Under the pieces are notes generated by a model. That model saw only the letters and a program-made list of their open reading frames with translations. It had not been told where the DNA came from and searched no databases. A DNA stretch of 7,664 nucleotides from Acidobacteriota bacterium (GTDB lineage: Bacteria > Acidobacteriota > Blastocatellia > Pyrinomonadales > Pyrinomonadaceae), in assembly GCA_029777145.1 (NCBI GenBank), contig JAKOSS010000703.1, positions 1 through 7,664 on the forward strand, in the 5' to 3' direction. Within the stretch, counting starts at the first letter, position 1. Each line of letters starts with the position of its first letter. Shown one piece after another: positions 1-6,488 of this stretch. A program made the translations under genes and the position numbers.

Positions 1-824
1 ACGGTTTCGCCCTGGCGCGAGAAGACGGAATCGATCGCTTCGGGCGCGATCGCGATCAGGTTGCGGGCCGTCTCGGTTGGCTCGGCGAGCACCGGAACAC
101 GGACGTCCGCGACGCTGCCGGCCCAAAGATCGTCGATTTCGAGCACCGGTCTGGGTGCAATTCCGCCGTCATCGCGAATCTCGAGAATCGAGACGCGCGA
201 GCGCCAGTCCTCGCGAAGCAGCGCATGGAGCTTCTCGAGCCGCCGCGCGGTCTTTTTCTCGGCTGCGATCGCCACCGACCGCGCGGGGTTGCGTTTGCGT
301 TTGCTGAGCCTGGCGAACCAAAAACACGCCGCCGAGATCAGGTATTCGGGCGAAAGCGAATCGCTGACGTCGGCGATGCAAGCGCGCGAAACGCCCGACT
401 GATCGTACTGGATCTGGGCGAACCGGCCGTTCTCCCGATTCAGCTCGACCCGGACCAACCGCAGTCCGCGGAAGCTCTCGCGGAGCGTCGCGGCAACACG
501 GTTCGCACGTTCGAGCCGCGCGAGTTCGACGGATGCCTGAAGCTCCGAGAACGACGCCCGCGGGACCAATCGCACCGAAGTGAATTCCGAACCGGCAGCG
601 CGGGACAGCGAGAGATGCAGTTCCTCACGGCGCGTTTCGGCGCCGTCGATCCGCCACGTCTGGAAACCGGAATCGCTCGGAAATCCGAACAGGATCCGAT
701 CGCGAAGTTCGTCGACCTCGATCTCGGAGTTCTCGAACGCGAAACTGCGTCCGTCGGACGTGACGATGATCCATTCGCGGCGCGACGCAAGGCACCGCAC
801 GAGAAATTCGTGAAGTTCGTTCAT
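1..824 (-). CDS. Unrecognised protein, C-terminus cut by the left window edge
   Basis: An uninterrupted minus-strand reading frame of 274 codons runs from an ATG at 824-822 out of the left edge without a stop. I do not recognise the family. The protein starts MNELHEFLVRCLASRREW and shows no signal peptide or clear membrane segment, so it is probably cytoplasmic. Residues 1-60 look like a small alpha/beta unit (WIIVTSDGRSFAF). Residues about 94-118 are a charged helix rich in Arg and Glu. Residues about 172-217 are very basic and helical (SKRKRNPARS, then KKTARRLEKLHALLREDW), which could suit nucleic-acid or polyanion contact, but no catalytic motif is visible. It lies 20 bp downstream of the SGNH hydrolase on the same strand, so the two are probably co-transcribed. 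No Shine-Dalgarno site precedes the ATG. Even codon use and the long open frame support a real gene; the function is unknown. Confidence 0.75.
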   Translation of the reverse strand, partial: MNELHEFLVRCLASRREWIIVTSDGRSFAFENSEIEVDELRDRILFGFPSDSGFQTWRIDGAETRREELHLSLSRAAGSEFTSVRLVPRASFSELQASVELARLERANRVAATLRESFRGLRLVRVELNRENGRFAQIQYDQSGVSRACIADVSDSLSPEYLISAACFWFARLSKRKRNPARSVAIAAEKKTARRLEKLHALLREDWRSRVSILEIRDDGGIAPRPVLEIDDLWAGSVADVRVPVLAEPTETARNLIAIAPEAIDSVFSRQGET

Positions 825-844
825 GAGGTTGTGAGTTGCGGCCG

Positions 845-1612
845 CTACCAGCCGTATTCTTGTTCGAAGTATTCGATCATCCGTTCGGACCAGACGCGAT
901 AGCCGAGTTCGGACGGATGAATCCCGTCGGCAAAAAAGCCTTCGGGAACGTATGTCGGTTGCCGGAAATAATAGACCCTTTCGAGGCTCGATGTATAGTC
1001 GCGGGCGTTGGCGTCGTGAAGTGCGGACAGCGCTCCGAGGACGGCTTTGAGCGGGTTCGGAAGGATCGGCGAGAGTCGGACCGCCGGCGCGTTAGTCATG
1101 AAGAACGTCGCCCTCGGGTTCGATCCGCGGAGGATCCCGATGAGGCGGATCATGTCGCGCCGCGATCGTCCGGGACTGTTGAGCTTGAGGACCTCGTTGC
1201 CGCACAGCGCGAGCATGATGAAATCGTAATCGTCGCCAGGGATCTTCGGAACGAGCTCGTCGATCGTTTCGCCGATGGTGATCCCGCTGCGCCCGACGAC
1301 CGTCCATTCGACGGAGCGTCCGATCTTCCGCGCGAGGTTCCGCGAAAAATGTCCGGCGAGCGCTTCTTCGTGCGTCCGCGCGCCGACCCCGGCGGCCGTC
1401 GACTCGCCGATCACGAGCAGCCGCACCGATTCGATCCCTTCGCCGCTCGTCCCGACGGTCGGACCCGAGGCGTCCGGCAATCGGCCGATCTTGTATCGCG
1501 CATATTTGCCCTGCAGATAGAGGAACGGCAGGAACGGCGCGAGCAGCGTTCCCCCGACGAAGTACTTTGTTTGCAGGATCTTAAGACTCATTCCCAACGA
1601 GCGGCGAACCAT
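845..1612 (-). CDS. SGNH/GDSL-family hydrolase, membrane-anchored
   Basis: This is a 255-residue protein of the SGNH hydrolase superfamily (esterase/lipase, lysophospholipase L1-like). Its blocks appear in order: nucleophile block VIGESTAAGVG with Ser71; block II glycine in VVGRSG (Gly110); block III ALCGNE with Asn139; and block V DGIHPSELGY with Asp229 and His232. Residues about 19-34 form one hydrophobic stretch followed by LQGKYAR, an N-terminal anchor typical of a subfamily whose members I recall reading QGR..R..LP.A.GP before the catalytic domain. The active site is probably extracytoplasmic, and the substrate cannot be told. The usual GDS is GES here and the usual GxND is GNE, both conservative changes. 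Start choice: ATG at 1612 gives MVRRSLGMSLK; ATG at 1591 (MSLK) would cost seven residues and is possible. A longer open frame upstream to 1726 runs into the divergent gene and is unlikely. The gene shares a probable operon with the gene at 1-824. Confidence 0.88.
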   Translation of the reverse strand: MVRRSLGMSLKILQTKYFVGGTLLAPFLPFLYLQGKYARYKIGRLPDASGPTVGTSGEGIESVRLLVIGESTAAGVGARTHEEALAGHFSRNLARKIGRSVEWTVVGRSGITIGETIDELVPKIPGDDYDFIMLALCGNEVLKLNSPGRSRRDMIRLIGILRGSNPRATFFMTNAPAVRLSPILPNPLKAVLGALSALHDANARDYTSSLERVYYFRQPTYVPEGFFADGIHPSELGYRVWSERMIEYFEQEYGW

Positions 1613-1614
1613 TG

Positions 1615-1623
1615 TGGTAGAAT
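1615..1623 (+). promoter_or_regulatory. Extended -10 promoter (TGG TAGAAT) for the lipoprotein gene
   Basis: TG, one base, then TAGAAT matches an extended -10 element (five of six bases of TATAAT). It ends 14 bp before the ATG at 1638, so transcription would begin only about 8 nt before the start codon. No -35 box is visible 16-18 bp upstream, which extended -10 promoters can tolerate. An almost identical element precedes the ABC transporter gene at 6563-6571, which strengthens the call. Confidence 0.5.
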
Positions 1624-1637
1624 CCACGCAGTCGGCG

Positions 1638-2342
1638 ATGTTTTGGTCATATCTTATCAGAGTCGTCGCGCTTGCCGCGATTCTCACCGCTTTTTCAACC
1701 GCGTGCCGGCGCGGTCCGAATGCCAATTCGGAGGTCGAACGTCCGGCGCTCGAACCGCCGTCGAGCGGGATCCCGTTTGAAACGACCGAACCCGAAACGT
1801 TTCAGGCGGACGTCGTCGTCATCGCCGACGGTGCTGAGCGAAAATACTTCGTCGCGCGGTCGGGAACAAAGCGCCGGAGCGATTTCGACACCGGAAAACC
1901 GTGGTTGATGTCTTCGGTCGCCGATGATCGCCGGTATCTGATCGTCCCGAAACTATCGATCTATGCAGTTGTGGAAGATTCGACGGCACCCGCGGAAGAC
2001 GATTGGACGTCGTTTCTGACGACTCGTTGGCTCAATTCGCGCATCGAGTCGCGCTTTGAGAAGATCGAAACGGCTGACGGTTCGACCCAATACCGCGCAA
2101 CGTTTGGCGACGAGGGCCGTTCCGAAGCGATCATCACGATCGATCCCGCGAATGGCTTGCCGGTGCGACAGGAGTTTTTCTCGATCGCCGGTGATCTGCG
2201 GACACCGATGATGACGATCGAGATACGCAACTTCAAACCGGAAGCCGGCGACGAGCTGTTTGCGATCCCGTCGGGCTTTGAGAAGGTCGACCGCGACGTT
2301 CTTCTGAAACGCCGGCAGGAACTTGAGGGAAAAAGCCGATGA
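1638..2342 (+). CDS. Probable lipoprotein with LolA-like fold
   Basis: The gene encodes 234 residues. Residues 1-22 are a signal sequence (MFWSYLIRVVALAAILTAFS) ending in STAC, so Cys23 could be lipidated. The lipobox is imperfect, because Ser rather than Leu is at -3. A low-complexity, proline-rich linker (about residues 26-55) follows. The mature domain alternates short beta strands: ADVVVIADGAERKYFVAR, a tryptophan turn (KPWLMSS), RRYLIVPKLSIYAVVE, then ITIDPANGLPVRQEFF near the end. This pattern resembles the LolA/LolB/outer-membrane lipoprotein-sorting fold, which binds acyl chains. That assignment rests on pattern only, and the protein may simply be a lipoprotein of unknown role. I chose ATG 1638 because it follows a promoter-like element and gives a clean signal peptide; an in-frame GTG at 1614 would lie on that element. 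No Shine-Dalgarno site is seen. It diverges from the SGNH hydrolase across 25 bp. Confidence 0.82.
   Translation: MFWSYLIRVVALAAILTAFSTACRRGPNANSEVERPALEPPSSGIPFETTEPETFQADVVVIADGAERKYFVARSGTKRRSDFDTGKPWLMSSVADDRRYLIVPKLSIYAVVEDSTAPAEDDWTSFLTTRWLNSRIESRFEKIETADGSTQYRATFGDEGRSEAIITIDPANGLPVRQEFFSIAGDLRTPMMTIEIRNFKPEAGDELFAIPSGFEKVDRDVLLKRRQELEGKSR
1651..1658 (-). promoter_or_regulatory. Possible -10 element for the SGNH hydrolase gene
   Basis: On the minus strand the sequence reads TGATAAGAT, in which TAAGAT (1656-1651) matches four of six consensus bases. It would give a leader of about 32 nt before the ATG at 1612. No -35 box is visible. It lies within the first codons of the divergent lipoprotein gene. 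The match is weak and may be chance. Confidence 0.22.
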
Positions 2343-2403
2343 GAATCTCGCCCGCTAATTTTTGCGGATGAGCGCGAATCGGAAGCGTTTCGACGAGCCC
2401 TTG

Positions 2404-2421
2404 ATTGGCGAGTATTGGCGA
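2404..2421 (+). repeat. Two direct copies of ATTGGCGA, 10 bp apart
   Basis: ATTGGCGA occurs at 2404-2411 and again at 2414-2421, one helical turn apart, in the 110-bp gap between the lipoprotein and thioesterase genes. It could be a protein-binding site upstream of the thioesterase, or chance. The rest of this gap shows no small gene, clear promoter or terminator. Confidence 0.25.
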
Positions 2422-2452
2422 CGATCCGCGGGCAAAACTGATGAGTTGAACG

Positions 2453-2878
2453 ATGAATTACGAAGAGATCAGCGACGAGCGTCGTGCGGAGATAATTGCC
2501 GGGTTCAGGTCGGTGCCGTTCGCGCGGCACCTCGGAATTGAGATCATGGACGTGCGGCACGGCGAAGCGACGCTCAAACTCCGCGTCCGCGACGAATTGC
2601 GCCAACCGTACGGAATGCTCCACGGAGGCGCGACCGCTTCGTTGATCGATACGGCGACCGCAATCGCGCTGATCGGAACGTACGGCCACGAAGAGAAAGC
2701 GACGACGATCGATCTCAACGTTCACTACCTGCGGCCCGTGGTTCACGGCGAGATCTTCTGCACGGCGAAGGTCGTCCGTGCCGGACGGCGCATCCTGTTT
2801 CTTTCGGCCGAAGTCGTCGACGAGCACCACCGGATCGTCGCGACCGCACTTTCGACCTACGCCAGGATCGACGGTTGA
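2453..2878 (+). CDS. PaaI-family hotdog-fold thioesterase
   Basis: The protein has 141 residues, the usual length for a single-domain PaaI/YbgC-type hotdog thioesterase that hydrolyses acyl- or aryl-CoA esters in the cytoplasm. The diagnostic segment is GMLHGGATASLIDTATAIAL: HGG at residues 57-59 begins the long central helix, and Asp66 sits where PaaI enzymes carry their catalytic Asp. The C-terminal half gives the expected sheet, TIDLNVHYLRPV, then GEIFCTAKVVRAGRRILFLSAEVVDE, ending STYARIDG. Such proteins act as tetramers or dimers of dimers. The substrate cannot be read from the sequence; neighbours give no phenylacetate or menaquinone context. The ATG at 2453 is the first in-frame start before the conserved part, and no convincing ribosome-binding site is present. 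The stop is one base away from the stop of the converging DUF2490 gene. Confidence 0.92.
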   Translation: MNYEEISDERRAEIIAGFRSVPFARHLGIEIMDVRHGEATLKLRVRDELRQPYGMLHGGATASLIDTATAIALIGTYGHEEKATTIDLNVHYLRPVVHGEIFCTAKVVRAGRRILFLSAEVVDEHHRIVATALSTYARIDG

Positions 2879-2879
2879 A

Positions 2880-3578
2880 TCATTTCACCCGATCGATCCG
2901 GTACCTGAAACTGACGCCGACACCGTTCGTGCTGCGGATCGCACCCGTGTTGAAACCCTGCCTGAGATAAAAGAAATCGGCGCCGAACTTCTTCGTGAAC
3001 TGTTTCGTGACGCCGATGTGAATGTCGTTCCGAAACCACTTCTTAAGACTGAAGTCATAGAACGGCTCGTCGGCAAAGTAAGGCGAGATCACTTCTTTTT
3101 CCTTCTTCCTGATCGGAAAATTCAACTGGACGCGATTGCGGTAAACGACCGTGTCGGACCGCGAATGTTTGATCAGATACGTCGTCAGCGCCCGATTTCG
3201 CAGCGTCACGTTCGTCCACTTCTTTTCGGCATTCAGGAAAAACATCAGACGGTGTTCGTAGAGCCGCGGACCTTCGGTCAGACGATATCGCCGGTACATA
3301 TAGCCGGTACCGGCGGACAGGAACTTGTTGAACCTGTAATTGATCGTCACGACGCCGCGTTCATCCGTCGGACGGCGAACGTCGCGCCCCATCCGAAAAC
3401 CGGCGTTCAGATTCAGCGACCAGGCGTCGACGCGTTTCCCGTTCTCGTCCCTTTTCGTCAGCGGTACGACGAACGTCAGATCGCTCCACGCGACATTATC
3501 GGCCGTATCGGCGGTTTGCGCGTTCGCAACCCCCACGGACACAAGGATCAGCAGCAGCAAGAGTCCAATTTTCGTCAC
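2880..3578 (-). CDS. DUF2490-family outer-membrane beta-barrel protein
   Basis: The gene encodes 232 residues with a classical signal peptide: Lys3, then a leucine-rich core (IGLLLLLILVSVGV) and cleavage after ANA at residue 20. The mature part is a series of amphipathic strands of alternating hydrophobic and polar residues: WSDLTFVVPL, WSLNLNAGFRMG, VVTINYRFNKFLSAGTGYMYRRYR, EHRLMFFLNAEKKW, YRNRVQLNFPI, NDIHIGVTKQF, ADFFYLRQGF and finally VGVSFRYRI near the C-terminus. This is the pattern of the DUF2490 family, small outer-membrane barrels of unknown function. The start is a GTG at 3578, 15 bp after the stop of the upstream membrane-protein gene, with no Shine-Dalgarno site, so translation is probably coupled. 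It is the last gene of the three-gene operon beginning at 6448. No terminator is visible after its stop. Confidence 0.85.
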   Translation of the reverse strand: MTKIGLLLLLILVSVGVANAQTADTADNVAWSDLTFVVPLTKRDENGKRVDAWSLNLNAGFRMGRDVRRPTDERGVVTINYRFNKFLSAGTGYMYRRYRLTEGPRLYEHRLMFFLNAEKKWTNVTLRNRALTTYLIKHSRSDTVVYRNRVQLNFPIRKKEKEVISPYFADEPFYDFSLKKWFRNDIHIGVTKQFTKKFGADFFYLRQGFNTGAIRSTNGVGVSFRYRIDRVK

Positions 3579-3593
3579 AGGTTTGATGACGGC

Positions 3594-4646
3594 CTACGAG
3601 CCGTACGAATAATAGTGGATCCCGTAATAGAGAATGAAGATCATGACGAAAGCAAGGAAATACAGCCCGGTCATGAAGTAGGCTTCGGTGAACAACGATT
3701 TGTCCGGAAGCACGAGCATGTTCCGCGCGTCGGTCGGACCGCGCACGATCAGCACCCAAAGGATCGCAACGATCATCAGGTGCCCGACGGCATCAAGTAC
3801 GCCGAACTCGAAGACGGCGAGGACGAAGATCGACATGAAACCGAGCGAGATCAGACGGCCGACGACGGAAACCGCGCCGAGAAGGATGAACGTCACGAAA
3901 AATTCGATGAATCCCGAGACCTTCATGAAGATCGGCGGCGTCATCCCCATGGTCACGTTCGGATGCTCGGCAAGACCCGCGATCGTCCATTGCGCGTAAG
4001 CGAATTTTTCGACCGCCGCCCAGATCAGCGTCAATCCGGTGGCCGCGAACAGAACGATGAACCCGGATTTGATCCAGCCTTTTGTCTTTGATTGTGAAAC
4101 GGTCAGGTAGTAACCGATCCCGAGGAAGATCATGTAATCGAGGACATGAAAGAGGCCGTAATCGCCGACGGCCGCAATGAACAGCACGAAGACGCCGATC
4201 CCGGCAATGAAAACGGTCCGGTTCCAGGTCAGTGCAAGCGCCATCGCCAGATGCACCCATGGGACCCACGGCGCGGACGTTTTGAGCTCGGGCGTCAGGT
4301 AAAACGGTTGGCCGATGCCGAACAGCCACCAGCCGAACAGCGCCATGAAAAAGAAACCGGCTGCGGCGCGCATGATGTAATTCGCGGCATTGTCGAAGAG
4401 TTTCAGTTTCTTGTCGAACTCGCCGAGGATCCCTTCCTCGTAAATGTAGCGGTCGGCAAGGAAGAACAGATAGCATGCGGCGACGGATACGAGGAACATC
4501 TTGACGAATGGCCCGTCGATCACGTCGCCGATCGGCGTCGGCGGTTTCGTCACGTCATACTCGAAAAACCATTTGACGTGTGCGTCGGCAACGGTCGCGG
4601 TCGCTGCGATCAGCAACCCGAACAGAGGCAAAGAAAGCTTTCTCAT
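3594..4646 (-). CDS. Polytopic DoxX-like membrane protein with predicted N-terminal histidine (HVKWF)
   Basis: The protein has 350 residues. A signal peptide (residues 1-22, MRKLSLPLFGLLIAATATVA then DA) ends in the signal-peptidase motif A-D-A, so the mature protein should begin His23-Val-Lys-Trp-Phe-Phe. About eight hydrophobic spans follow, near residues 49-64, 90-111, 131-158, 165-183, 193-211, 243-262, 268-302 (perhaps two) and 323-345. The stretch from GMTPPIFMKVSGFIEFF through LISLGFMSIFVLAVFEF resembles the DoxX/DoxD group of quinone-linked or redox-associated membrane proteins. I recall similar proteins starting AHVKWF being annotated as DoxX family or hypothetical. Histidines also fall in or beside spans (His132, His167, His289, His344). 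The start is set by a good ribosome site, GGAG 7 bp before ATG 4646; an open frame 22 codons longer lacks one. It lies 32 bp after the cytochrome gene and 15 bp before the DUF2490 gene, so it is the middle gene of an operon. The function is not known. Confidence 0.82.
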   Translation of the reverse strand: MRKLSLPLFGLLIAATATVADAHVKWFFEYDVTKPPTPIGDVIDGPFVKMFLVSVAACYLFFLADRYIYEEGILGEFDKKLKLFDNAANYIMRAAAGFFFMALFGWWLFGIGQPFYLTPELKTSAPWVPWVHLAMALALTWNRTVFIAGIGVFVLFIAAVGDYGLFHVLDYMIFLGIGYYLTVSQSKTKGWIKSGFIVLFAATGLTLIWAAVEKFAYAQWTIAGLAEHPNVTMGMTPPIFMKVSGFIEFFVTFILLGAVSVVGRLISLGFMSIFVLAVFEFGVLDAVGHLMIVAILWVLIVRGPTDARNMLVLPDKSLFTEAYFMTGLYFLAFVMIFILYYGIHYYSYGS

Positions 4647-4653
4647 GCGGCAT

Positions 4654-4657
4654 CTCC
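4654..4657 (-). promoter_or_regulatory. Ribosome binding site GGAG for the HVKWF membrane protein
   Basis: GGAG on the minus strand lies 7 bp before the ATG at 4646. It is the clearest Shine-Dalgarno site in the window and decides the start, giving an intact signal peptide. Most other starts here lack such a site. Confidence 0.65.
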
Positions 4658-4678
4658 GATCACGCGAACCGCCCGCGA

Positions 4679-6448
4679 TCATCTTTTTCCGAACTTCGTG
4701 GTATGCGGCCAATCCGCGGCGAGCGGCGAATTGATCTTGACGTTTATCCCCAAATAATCCCTGAAAACTCCCTGCATTCCGCCGACCTGCGCGATCTCGT
4801 TGCGAAGCATGTACTCGCTGCGTCCGGAATGAAGCGTCGGGGTGATGATGAAGAACACACGTCCGACGGTCTCGGTCGCCGTTGACGGCGTCGTGCCCGG
4901 TTTGTTCATGTCGAGAAGGTAATTCCCTTCATCGAAATCGCGGACGTGGCACTCGGAACACGTCATTCCGTGCTCTTCGAAGATCCGCCGCCGCGCGTCG
5001 CGGATGCTGTTCTGGGCGAATCGATAACCGCCTGGTGTTTCGAAACGATTGATCGTCGAATCGACGTTGCTCGCGCCGATCTTACCGTTCGGCATCACGC
5101 CCGGGATCGCGATCTGTCCGGTCTCGGCGTCGATCAGCGAATCGAATCCCTCGATGTATTCCGGACTGGTCTTGACAGTCGCCGGCGGCGGAACCGGAAC
5201 GAAAGCGGTTCCCTGCTTGTTCGGCCCGATCGTGCCGACAAAGCCGTCGATCGGCGGGCTCGTGAACGCCAGCACCTTCTTTCCGCCGCGCATCACGGGA
5301 TTGACCTTCAGGACGCCGAGCGCCCAACCGTCGCCGTATTTGTAGTTGCCGTCGGCGTCGTATTCGTTTCCGCCGCCGAGTCGGGAATTGTGCGGAACGG
5401 CCGCGAGATTCGCCCGCATCGAAGGATCGTCAGGATCGTTGTAGGTCAGAACCTGCGTGACGAATTTCTCGAGCGCTTTTCCGTATTCGGCCTTGTTGCC
5501 GGCGACGAACGGCTTCATCTTGTCGCCGTCAAAGAACGCGTCGTGGAACATCTTCGCGAACGCGAGATTGTTCTTCTGACGCTGATCTTCGGGACGTCCC
5601 GCGTCTTTTCCGCGCGCGATCCGCATCCGCGGCATGAGATACGCCTGCTCCGGCGCGGCGTCGTTGAAGAACACGAAACGCAGTTCAAAAAGCTTCTTGT
5701 TCATCCGCGGACGGATGGCGACGATCTGCCAGTGTTCGGCGTTCCATTCGGGATTGAATTTCGGATTGTCGGGATCCAGCGACGGGTTCTTGTGGATCAC
5801 CGCCAGTTCCTTCATCGCGTCGCGGAAAAGCTGCGCGCCGGTCGTCGGGTTGATCCCGTTGCCGGGTTTGATCTGCTTGTCAGCCTCGATCTCGGCGATC
5901 CGCTGGAAGAAGCTGACAATGTCCCAGCGTTTGTTGACCGCCGCGAGACGTTCGGGATCGATGATCGAGACGAACGCATCAACTTCGAGCGGCGCCGGCG
6001 GCATCTCGAGCAATTTCACCTTTTGCTTGACGATGCGGATCGTGAATTCTTTCGTGAACGAACGCTGTTCGCGCTTCGGATCGCGCGGGATCTCCGTCAC
6101 CTTGACGACGAATTTTCCGTCGCGCGGCTCGGCCGTCGTCGGCGTCCAGTCGACCGTCAGCGTGTTCTGGTTGAACTTTGCCGTTTTGGGCTTCGCGATC
6201 AGTTCGGTCCGCACGAAATCGCCTTCGGGGTCGATCACCTCGATCCCGAACGTCAGCCGCTGGCCGAGGCCGATCTTCTTGTGGCGCGGTTCCATGACCT
6301 CGGGCAGACGGTTCTCGTCGGCGATCGACGTCAGCGGACGGTCGCCGGCGATCGTCACCGGCGGACGCTGGACGAAATATGCAACCGCAAAGATGACGGC
6401 TGCCGCGATGATTGACAGTTTGATGGTCGTTTTCAAAGCCGATCTCAT
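4679..6448 (-). CDS. Membrane-anchored single-heme c-type cytochrome with N-terminal Ig-like domain
   Basis: The gene encodes 589 residues. Residues 9-26 (IKLSIIAAAVIFAVAYFV) form one N-terminal membrane segment with no obvious cleavage site, so the rest is probably tethered in the periplasm. Residues about 60-142 look like an Ig-like (He_PIG/cadherin-type) domain: LTFGIEVIDPEGDFVRTEL, LTVDWTPTT, DGKFVVKVTEI. The central region (about 150-480) matches nothing I recognise; it has an Asp-rich loop DADGNYKYGDG at 364-374 that could bind calcium. The only heme-attachment motif is CSECH at residues 497-501 (DNA 4946-4960), so covalent heme c is expected. Met514 and Met558 are possible distal ligands. 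The protein is far longer than a simple cytochrome c. I chose ATG 6448 because it gives a clean anchor and follows a purine-rich stretch; an open frame reaching 6598 crosses the promoter. It is the first gene of the operon with the HVKWF membrane protein and DUF2490. The electron partner is unknown. Confidence 0.85.
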   Translation of the reverse strand: MRSALKTTIKLSIIAAAVIFAVAYFVQRPPVTIAGDRPLTSIADENRLPEVMEPRHKKIGLGQRLTFGIEVIDPEGDFVRTELIAKPKTAKFNQNTLTVDWTPTTAEPRDGKFVVKVTEIPRDPKREQRSFTKEFTIRIVKQKVKLLEMPPAPLEVDAFVSIIDPERLAAVNKRWDIVSFFQRIAEIEADKQIKPGNGINPTTGAQLFRDAMKELAVIHKNPSLDPDNPKFNPEWNAEHWQIVAIRPRMNKKLFELRFVFFNDAAPEQAYLMPRMRIARGKDAGRPEDQRQKNNLAFAKMFHDAFFDGDKMKPFVAGNKAEYGKALEKFVTQVLTYNDPDDPSMRANLAAVPHNSRLGGGNEYDADGNYKYGDGWALGVLKVNPVMRGGKKVLAFTSPPIDGFVGTIGPNKQGTAFVPVPPPATVKTSPEYIEGFDSLIDAETGQIAIPGVMPNGKIGASNVDSTINRFETPGGYRFAQNSIRDARRRIFEEHGMTCSECHVRDFDEGNYLLDMNKPGTTPSTATETVGRVFFIITPTLHSGRSEYMLRNEIAQVGGMQGVFRDYLGINVKINSPLAADWPHTTKFGKR

Positions 6449-6488
6449 AAGTACTTTTCTTGACTGACGGAAGGTGAATATGGCGCTT

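Noticed and set aside
46..272. Two GCGATCGC octamers (46-53 and 265-272), as in cyanobacterial HIP1 sites
   Set aside because: Only two copies were noticed, in a GC-rich region full of CGATC; this does not indicate a cyanobacterial repeat family.
225..902. Plus-strand open frame of 225 codons at the left edge
   Set aside because: It is charged and repetitive in composition, and opposes a longer minus-strand frame that runs from an ATG to the edge and fits an operon with the hydrolase.
836..1780. Plus-strand open frame of 314 codons across the SGNH hydrolase
   Set aside because: It is a shadow of the hydrolase, whose four catalytic blocks are on the minus strand, and it also overlaps the lipoprotein start in another frame.
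2352..2367. CCGC/GCGG hairpin after the lipoprotein gene as a terminator
   Set aside because: The stem is only four GC pairs plus a mismatch and there is no T-run after it.
1961..2830. Minus-strand open frame of 289 codons opposite the lipoprotein and thioesterase
   Set aside because: It crosses two genes with recognisable features on the plus strand and has no family pattern of its own.
2778..4091. Plus-strand open frame of 437 codons opposite the DUF2490 and membrane-protein genes
   Set aside because: Its product is rich in Arg, Asp, Glu and His with no domain, and the opposite strand carries two proteins with clean signal peptides and family patterns. It is an antisense shadow caused by codon bias.
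4946..6415. Plus-strand open frame of 489 codons opposite the cytochrome gene
   Set aside because: It is low-complexity Arg/Asp/Val/Leu composition with no motif; the minus strand holds the anchor, Ig-like domain and CSECH motif.
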